Below, piece by piece: positions 56,051 to 64,000 of a DNA stretch of 64,000 nt. Under the pieces are notes generated by a model. That model made no database searches, was not told where the DNA came from, and saw only the letters and a program-made list of their open reading frames with translations. Every line of letters begins with the position of its first letter. Position 1 is the stretch's first letter. The position numbers were made by a program, and so were the translations under genes. The DNA comes from Hormiphora californensis (Eukaryota; Ctenophora; Tentaculata; Cydippida; Pleurobrachiidae), in the NCBI GenBank assembly GCA_020137815.1, contig CM035352.1:746175-810174 (forward strand). The letters are read 5' to 3'.

Positions 56051-56450
56051 AGCATACAGTTAGTTCCTGATCAATGGAGATTAAAAACTGTGAATAATGT
56101 CTGCAAAACATGTAGAATACGCAGAGTCGGGGAAAAAAGGCAACTTCGTACAATGTCTTTCTAGATAGTAAGCTAGTTGCTTGGCTGAAAACTAACGTGC
56201 AGTGGTCGTGTATGATATTTGAAGTGGCGCCGGCGTGCATGCTTTTCCACGTGATGATCTATGCATGAAATTTTTATTTCGGACGAGAAAGAAAGGAAAA
56301 GTTAATAGTACATAAAAAGAAGGAAGTTTGCTCAAAATCTGCTATTTTGACCAGATCCAGTAGGGGCTAGTGAGTAGTGTCACTAGGATTAGGATCCCTT
56401 GATGATCAATGATTCACAGACAACTCTTCTACTGAGTCACGCATAATCTA

Positions 56451-56843
56451 GTCTGACTTCAGCGCTGGTGAGCGTCTCGCCATGATATGCACCGCGTACA
56501 GATAGTGAGGTCCCTTGGGGTTTATGTGTGGTTTCGGAAAAAACGGTTGTTTGTCCTTCACCATTTACCCTTGCTGTGTGGACGGCTACCAGAGGGTAGC
56601 TGCAGGGTTCGTAGGGACTACTATAACAGTGACAGGCTAGTCATGTAATCGCCGATTAATGGTCTTGTTACTTTTCTAGGATCACCCTTTGGTAGTTTCA
56701 GTAATCAGTCGTTTATCGGAAAATGGAAATAGACGCAAAGTACATTGTATATATTTCATATTTGCCTAGCTACTGTGTTTCGCACGCCCCGCTCGCGAAA
56801 CACAAATGTAAAGAAGGGTTAGAACATAACAAGTATATATATA
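56451..56843. other. Unassigned spacer
   Basis: No exon recognised. A short self-complementary stretch 'gtctcgccatgatatgc' and a GC-rich palindromic end around 56780-56805 (cgcacgccccgctcgcg) are seen. Confidence 0.35.
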
Positions 56844-57015
56844 CAGTCGGACCCCGATTTACCGGGATGCTCGGGGGAAAGGGTTTTGCCCGGTAAATCG
56901 GGGTGCCCGGTATATCGGGGTGAAATACCGTAAATTTCCTATATCGGGGGAAGTTTACCCTTCCGGTAAATCGGGGTTCCGGTAAATCGGGGCCCGGTAA
57001 ATCGGGGTCCGACTG
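56844..57015. mobile_element. pogo/Tigger-like MITE, 172 bp
   Basis: TIRs CAGTCGGACCCCGATTTACC and its complement, flanked by TA. Several partial internal copies of 'ggtaaatcgggg' make it nearly a tandem of its own TIR. The CAGTCG-ACC-CGAT pattern is typical of pogo/Tigger-type ends. Similar ends sit at 61695-61701 and 61897. Confidence 0.85.
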
Positions 57016-57549
<534 letters not shown>

Positions 57550-57745
57550 TCTATCTATCTGTCTCTTTCTCTTTTCCCCTCCCGTGCAATGACCCCTCTC
57601 AAGTGGAGCAGTGTCTGCAGCATCACTACCATTCGATTCTTGCATGATAACATGCATCACACCAGTTTAAACCACATTTTGTATCATCTATTGTCCTACT
57701 GATTGCAAAGAGAGCTAGAGACACCTAATTTCCGTGTAGTTCAGA

Positions 57746-59381
57746 ATGTCTGAATTGATTGAGCCTATTGAGGATTTTGATAGTGCCGACGTAGTCTCTA
57801 CTGCCCCTAGTATTCCTAGATACTCCTTTAATTTTGTAAAAATTATTGTTGGTGGTGATGTTTTCAAAACTCAGAAGGTAGAGTTATTGGTTATGTGGGA
57901 TGCTCAAAAGCAGCCATTGCATGGCTTTCCGAGCTGGAATCGCCAGCATTCCTAAAAAGCGTCATTCAAATTCTTCAGAGCTGGACAGTCCAGCTAGGAT
58001 AGCCACACACACACAAATTCTTTTTAAATATAATGTCTGTCGTATAGTTCTAAGCAAACGGCTCATTTGAATTAAATCGGCACAATCACCGCCCATTTTG
58101 TCTGTTTCAGGAGACTCTAGAGCGATATCCTGAGACTCTGTTGGGATCTTCAGGAAAGGAAAAGTACTGGGTGGAAGATAGGGATGCATACGTCTTTGCA
58201 GAGCGCTGCAGAAGAAGCTTTGAATCAATTCTGTACTTTTACCAAAGTAATGGGATACTCAGTCAACCTAAAAATATCTACGGAGAAAGCTTCTTTGATG
58301 AACTTAACTTTTTCAAGGTACCCTGTTCAAAATGGCGGCTCCTTTCTGTTCCGTACTACCGGCCATTACTATCAAGCTGGAAACACAGCAACTAATTTCA
58401 GATTCCATTTGATACGCTGAGAATAATCGGTGGAAATACATCATCCTTTGATAAACGTGGAATTGTAAGCATTTCATTACTTCATCATCCACCCTCCTAC
58501 AAAACATCCACTTATGATGCTGTTGCCCCTCCCGATTTAATAGGATTCATCCCCTCAGGGAGCCTCTAGTTGGACATACTATTACAACAATGCCGAGGTG
58601 AAGATTGCCTACCCGCCACGCAACTTCAGATACACACGACTCTATACCACCCTGTTCGGGGGTCGCAACTGGTTTTATAAGGTACTGTGTGATTTTAAAT
58701 GACTGAGACTGGTATATTGCGAATTGCGTGAAAACTATGGCATCTTTCGACTTCAAATTTTGGGACATGATAAAACTAGGTTGTAGCAATTTTCTCCTAG
58801 TTTACAGCAAATTTCAATGTTCCTGAATGAATCTATTGCCAAAAAACCTCCTCCAACTTTACACGGTCATATCTAATGAGATAGAGAGTTTAAATTTTTA
58901 GGAGAGACAGATAGACGATTTCGAATGTTTTGTCTGCTTTACGAATTGCTAACTTTTACTTCGTTTGTTCACAGGAACTGTTTAAAGTGATGTAACACGC
59001 TCTAATTAGGCCAAATTTAGGTCATTTTACCCCTCAAAGATCACATGTCCAGCTGCATCTAGTGGGCTAATGAGGCCTTGAACACGCATACGTCACGTGT
59101 TACTGCAGGTCTACACTGTAGTCTGCCTGGTTTTTACAGCTTGTTACCACTTCCAGACACCATGATCATGTCTGCTGGTTCGAGATGGAAAAGGAGAGCT
59201 GTAGACTCTAGACTCTACAGCTCTCCTTTTCCATCTTGAACCAGCAGACATGATCATGGTGTCTGGAAGTGGTAACAAGCTGTAAAAACCAGGCAGACTA
59301 GATGCTCTCTACTTCAACGTATCACTCTCTCCCTTTCTCGTTATAAGGTCACGTGACTGGAATTGGGATCGCGACATGGGC

Positions 59382-59433
<52 letters not shown>

Positions 59434-59443
59434 GAGAGAGAAA

Positions 59444-59479
<36 letters not shown>

Positions 59480-62400
59480 ACGCTTTGTAGACATTGTTAT
59501 CATGTCGAGATCCCAATTCCAGTCACGTGACCTTATAGCGAGAAAGGGAGAGAGTGAAACGTTGAAGTAGAGAGCATCTAGTCTGTCTGGTTTTCTACAG
59601 CTTGTTACCACTTCCAGACACCATGATCATGTCTGCTGGTTCAAGATGGAAAAGGAGAGCTGTAGCCCTACTGCAGTAGCACTTGACGTATGCGTGTTCA
59701 AGGCCTCATTAGCCCACTAGAAGCAGCTGGACATGTGATCTTTGAGGGGTAAAATGACCTAAATTTGGCCTAATTAGAGCGTGTTACATCACTTTAAACA
59801 GTTCCTGTGAACAAACGGTAAAAGTTAGCAACTCGTAAAGCAGACAAAACATTCGAAATAGTCTATCTGTCTCTCCTAAAAATTTGAACTCTCTATCTCA
59901 TTAGATATGACCGTGTAAAGTTGGAGGAGGTTTTTTGGCAATAGATTCATTCAGGAACATTGAACTTTTATTTGCTGTAAAACTAGGAGAAAATTGCTAC
60001 AACCTAGTTTTATCATGTCCCAAAATTTGAAGTCGAAAGATGCCATAGTTTTCACGCAATTCGCAATATACCAGTCTCAGTCATTTAAAATCACACAGTA
60101 CTTCACATAATTATAAATTCAGGCTAAATAAATTACCTATTGGTTGGTTTGGCTTGCCTAGAACATTTATATGCCATATATATGGCAGAGAGAGAGAGCG
60201 ATAGAGAGGGAGAGAGAGAAGCATGGCAAATGGGACAGGACACAGAACCCAATAATAACCCCCGAACAGAATCTATTTTCTCAGTTAGTAATGGGCTGTG
60301 ATCTTGTGTCTACGGTTCTCTTTGTATTCTGCCATATTGTCTCCACAATCACGAAGACGGATGAGGAGGGAAATGAGGGAAAGTACATCCCTGATGTTAT
60401 CAGTTCTGGAATTGAGATCACCTGTATCATCTGGATTATCAGTGAGTTACCGGCCCCAGGGGATTTTGTTTTTCAACCAGTCTTCAGTATTTTACCAGGG
60501 ATAACTCCCAGATTTTTTCCCTGCCCGGGTGATTGCCGAAGGCAATCACCCGGGATGATGTTTTTAGCACGCACGTGCTAAAAAGATCATTCAGGGTTTA
60601 GAAATCAGCAGATTGTGTAATTAACTAAAATGTCCGTCCGTCCGTCTGTCCACCGTTACGCATAGTAACAAAGTCTGCTCCTTCATAAAACTTTCAGCTC
60701 GCACTTTGTTGATGCAACAAAGGAAATGATTAACACGCATTGTGGCGCGCAATTACTCACTCATAACACTTCCTACTTTCACCTGAAATCACTTTGGGTA
60801 CCCTACAACCGTACCATGGCGTGGTAGAAAGTCTTCTAAGCATGAAACTACTATCACACAATAATTGTAAGTGACTGGAGTTAAGATGAGGGTAATATAA
60901 AGTTGAAGCACTTGGTAACCAACTAGGGTCTCCTAAGTAACTGTCTTGGTTATCATAGCAACTGCCTTGGTTACCATAGCAACTGCTTTGAATACCATAG
61001 CAACCACCCTGGATACCATAGCAACTAACATCGTATCAGCCAAAAATTGCTCTTTGAGTGCAAAATTCATCGGGAAATCCAGTTTTGAAGCTTAGTCATC
61101 AATTTTACATCTATCTGAGGCAGGGAAACACCGCATTATGAATACATAATGCAATAATTCTTGTTATCGTATCGTAACTTGCCCCATCATTTTCGACATC
61201 CCCTGTTTCAGTTCACTACGTGTCGGGAATGTTGGTCGCTGAACAAAGAATCAAATACATGACTAGTTTCATGCCCCTTGTTGACGCGTGTATTGTTATG
61301 GCGTTTATTATTGACTGCCTGATACACTTTGTATCCAAGGATCCTCCAGATTGGGTTAGTTAACATCCAACTGATACAGGGTGTTCATATGGGATCTTTA
61401 CAAGCGTTGGGTTTCACCCAGAAAAAAGTTGACAAATTTAGCTCATGAAACTTCATACTTGGACTATTCTATACCCTCATTCAAGGTTCCTGGGAATTTT
61501 GGAGTTCTAGCACCCCCGAAAGTGTGTTTTTGGCATCAAAACTACCAGAAAGAATTTTCTGCTATAGTATCTACAAGTTTGTCAGGCAAATTAAAAATCG
61601 CACTTTACTGTTTGTATAAAAGTAGGTGTCAAATACTTTTAATTTCCCATGCCAGGGGAAGATTATTATACTGCCGGGTGCCGTTAAATCTGGGTCCGAC
61701 TGTAGCTTTTTTTATTGGGTTCTTATCTCAAACATTAATTTAGGTCCTCTGATTAAAGAGCACCTCTAAAGATTGAATATATCCTAAATTCTGGGATATG
61801 GTAGAATAGACAGTAACTGATACTCCATGTTGGCCTTTTGAAATTCCGAACACAAACTTTCCTTGTGTTTTACTAAAACCTTAACGATATCATATGCAGT
61901 CTGAACCCCCGATATACCAGAGCATCCAGGTAAATGTCAAAATTCCAAAGTTTCATGATGATTGGATGTGTTTTATGAACTCAAAATTTCGAAAAAAGTG
62001 CCTGGAAAAGCTCTAAAATATCAATTTTTGCCGTTTTTGAGCTGTTTTTGGGCCTTTCCAGCCAGTTTATTTTGACCTTGGTGACTGAACCACACATCCA
62101 ATCATCATGAAACTTTGAAATTGACATAAAAAATACCCAAAAAACATTCTAGCAAAGTCTCAGCATCAGCAAAAAATTCCTTCTGGTAGTTTTGATACCA
62201 AAAACACACTTCCAGGGGTAGTAGAGCTCCGGAAACACCAGGAACCTTGAATGAGGGTATAGAATAGTCCAAGTATGAAGTTTCATGAGCTAAATTTGTC
62301 AACTTTTTTCTGGGTGAAGCCCAACGCTTGTAAAGATCCCATATGAACACCCTGTACTACTGAGTAGCATTGTGAGACTCCTTGTGAGCATTATAAAACT

Positions 62401-63844
62401 AATAGTGTATAGAGTATAGACTGATATACAACATATATTATTATATGCTTATTGTTTGGTACACGCTGACACCCCAGCCCCATCAGCTATCTCTAAGAGC
62501 TATTGGAATACTACGATTGTTTAATCTTGCACGACATTCAACTCTTCTCTACTGTCTTGGACTCGCACTAAGACAAAGTTTTAATGGTAGGTTTGGCATT
62601 TAGTGATTTCACCAAACAATTGGTTTTCAGTTTGATAATGTTAATATTACTCAAACCTCCCTGATACATCCCTTCTTCAGACCTAATCCACGTGCTGTTT
62701 GTTATTATCTTCATTATCTTCTTGGCTGCTGGTTTCATCTACTTCATAGAGGGTCCAAGATGCAGGTACTACGATGAGCTAACTAACATCTGCCACGAGG
62801 AAGAGTTTACCAACGCCAATAATGTGTCTCTGGAATGTATCTACCACATAACGTGCACCAACAATCACACCAAGTACACCAACGTCTTTATCTCCAGCTA
62901 CTGGGCTGCGGTACGTAGAACAGGTGAAATTATCTAAATGAACCGTCTGTAGCTGAACTTATAATGTTGCAGTAAAACTTGTGTTAGGAGTTACCACTCA
63001 TACATTGTCAGTCACTTACCACTCGATTATTCCCATCAGGTAACCATCACAACTGTGGGGTATGGAGATATGGTACCCATCTCAATCATGGGCAAGATCG
63101 TGGGCTCAATCCTAGCTCTAATTGGTCTCCCTCTAATTGCAATACCCATGCCCCTTATAATGACCAAGTTTGAGTCTCTTTACTCAGCTGTCAAGGTACT
63201 TATAATTAGTAGACCGGGGTAGAAGAGTTTATTACCAGCTAGTAGGAGTATTGTCAGCCATCTGCATCCACCACAAAACCTCTCTCGCATCCGGAGTTCA
63301 TACAATTTCTAACTACTAAGCAACCCAAAAACCTCTCACCCAGGAACAGAAAAATACTGAAGCCAATAGGACTATAAGAGCAGCAGCCAAAGAGAATGAT
63401 ACTTGGAGTGCTAGCCGGCATTCTTTACGGAACCTCAACTCAAAGGTTTGTCTAAATGATCTGGACTTTTCGGTAGTCAGTGATTTTGAATTCTCTTTCA
63501 GCTGAAAGTCATGTACACCAAGTGCAAGTCCTCCCCTCGGTCCCATGGTGCACCTTCCCCTGTCAGCCTGCACACTAGACCTCGCACAGCAGAGGTAAGT
63601 GACATGTCTCATTCATAGTTAGGTGCCGTATAGTTGATGTAAACCTCGGAAAATTAAACATTTTACCCTTTTACCCCCCCCCCCTCTGGCTTTGATTAGT
63701 TTCCTAAAGATAGTTTTTCCCTATCAGGAGATCCAACGAATAAACGGGGACAGTTTTGAAGAGGATTGGGATGCACCAGAGAGTCCAACGTGGGGTGATA
63801 AGTGGAAAGCAGTTTATGGTCGGTGTCCCCACTGGTACATGTAA
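57746..63844 (+). CDS. Voltage-gated K+ channel (Kv-type) with T1 domain
   Basis: Twelve exons close in frame to about 545 aa: 57746-57877, 58111-58317, 58402-58464, 58544-58681, 60285-60441, 61212-61354, 62487-62586 (or from 62478), 62681-62910, 63040-63195, 63344-63445, 63502-63594 and 63728-63844. Residues ~30-113 are a T1 tetramerisation domain (KIIVGGDVFKTQKETLERYP, SFESILYFYQSNGIL). A 67-residue insert rich in Tyr follows before S1. S1 is GCDLVSTVLFVFCHIVSTI; S2 ends ITCIIWIIS; S3 is FMPLVDACIVMAFIIDCLI. S4 is sparse (LSLRAIGILRLFNLARHS). S5 is followed by a long extracellular turret with four cysteines and N-glycosylation sites. The filter is TTVGYGD. S6 is ILALIGLPLIAIPMPLIM, with IPMP where Shaker has PVP. 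The tail is cytosolic. It conducts K+ across the plasma membrane; its gating is uncertain. Confidence 0.88.
58685..60098. mobile_element. 1.4-kb foldback element with nested palindromes
   Basis: The outer arms (58685-~59115 and ~59675-60098) are inverted copies beginning CTGTGTGATTTTAAATGAC, flanked by TA. The core is compound: 59130-59300 is itself a palindrome (ccagacaccatgatcatg arms), a third copy of its arm lies at 59585-59665, and a further inverted pair (tcacgtgacctta arms) encloses a (GA)n/(GT)n run at 59387-59480. It occupies most of the channel intron 58682-60284 and starts 3 bp after the exon end. Confidence 0.85.
60527..60780 (+). mobile_element. Hairpin-family repeat copy
   Basis: It starts with hairpin GGGTGATTGCC/GGCAATCACCC, then a second hairpin (tttttagcacg/cgtgctaaaaa), then 'gggtttagaaat', short 'gtcc' repeats and TGCTCCTTCATAAAA. 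It is the plus-strand relative of the insertion at 54466-54784. The 3' boundary is uncertain. It lies in an intron of the channel gene. Confidence 0.7.
60940..61027. repeat. 24-bp tandem repeat of X-box-like motifs
   Basis: Four units of about 23-24 bp centre on GTTATCATAGCAAC, GTTACCATAGCAAC, AATACCATAGCAAC and GATACCATAGCAAC. All fit the RFX X-box half-site layout (GTNRCC-N-RGYAAC, some degenerate in the left half). They lie in the S2-S3 intron of the channel gene. Confidence 0.7.
61377..62354. mobile_element. Long-TIR MITE (family copy 2) with internal insertion
   Basis: Ends CAGGGTGTTCATATGGG and complement, TA on both sides, the same family as 16483-17118. The arms match to about 61560 on the left and from about 61935 on the right. 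Between them is foreign sequence carrying pogo-type ends (GGGTCCGACTG at 61691-61701 and CAGTCTGAACCCCCGATATA at 61897), so a second element landed here and decayed. It lies in the S3-S4 intron of the channel gene. Confidence 0.8.
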
Positions 63845-64000
63845 CAAACATGGCTGTGCAACTTGTGACATTGCAAAAGAGGAACCTAAATAACTTTAGA
63901 CCATGTGATATTTAATTTAGATTTTGTTGTTTTGTTGTTTGTGCTTTTTGTATCTTTGAATACCGTTTTGACTATTTAGAGTAAGGTTAAATATATTCTG

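Larger units (their letters stand above)
51996..56450. repeat. Tandem duplication containing two sulfotransferase genes
   Basis: The segment ~51996-53832 recurs at ~54335-56450 in the same orientation with very few differences. Copy 2 has a 319-bp insertion near its 5' edge (54466-54784). Copy 1 has about 58 extra bases near 53671-53730 bounded by the direct repeat AATAGTA, so copy 2 probably lost them between the repeats. A 4-bp 'tagt' difference lies upstream of the start codons. Confidence 0.92.

Noticed and set aside
59309..59611. 100-codon frame with SLSLSL repeats
   Set aside because: Translation of the (GA)n/(GT)n core of the foldback element.

Overview
The window is nuclear DNA of an animal, probably an invertebrate. 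Its genes have many short GT-AG introns, and the products are animal-type: tomosyn, a tetraspanin, a FYVE coiled-coil protein, an EF-hand protein resembling an axonemal subunit, a voltage-gated K+ channel and a secreted Cu/Zn superoxide dismutase. I cannot fix the phylum. There are no bacterial operons, CRISPR arrays or convincing RNA genes.

Layout. 1-8946: most of a tomosyn (STXBP5-like) gene, with a 33-bp array upstream and a 3.2-kb foldback element filling one intron. 8947-11773: gene-free, with a TA-flanked MITE. 11774-13320: tetraspanin. 13687-16381: short coiled-coil protein with a RanBP2/NZF-type zinc finger. 17430-28709: PDZ plus leucine-rich-repeat protein, with one 9.8-kb intron that is almost wholly a 33-bp satellite. 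29856-34432: compact housekeeping block of AMDHD2 (-), extracellular SOD (+), OTUD6 (-) and TBP (-); three of the four have no intron. 34541-43230: repeat-rich, with nested palindromic elements, a retrotransposon endonuclease fragment and an AAGGG tract. 43368-49941: FYVE coiled-coil gene with an EFCAB2/DRC8-like gene nested on the opposite strand in one intron. 50523-51242: a run of MITEs. 51996-56450: tandem duplication of a sulfotransferase gene. 57746-63844: Kv-type channel gene.

The recurring theme is repeats meeting splice sites. A 50-bp array copies the tetraspanin 3' splice site seven times. A 39-bp array copies a FYVE-gene 5' splice site about 15 times. The 268-unit satellite ends exactly in the acceptor of the PDZ-LRR gene. 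Foldback elements sit within 3-13 bp of a donor in the channel gene and an acceptor in tomosyn. This is the most unusual property of the window.

Exon boundaries were read by eye from GT/AG sites, reading phase and family similarity. No alignment or transcript was available. Most multi-exon models close in frame. Tomosyn shows three +1 phase breaks, and the zinc-finger gene has one extra C in a C-run.
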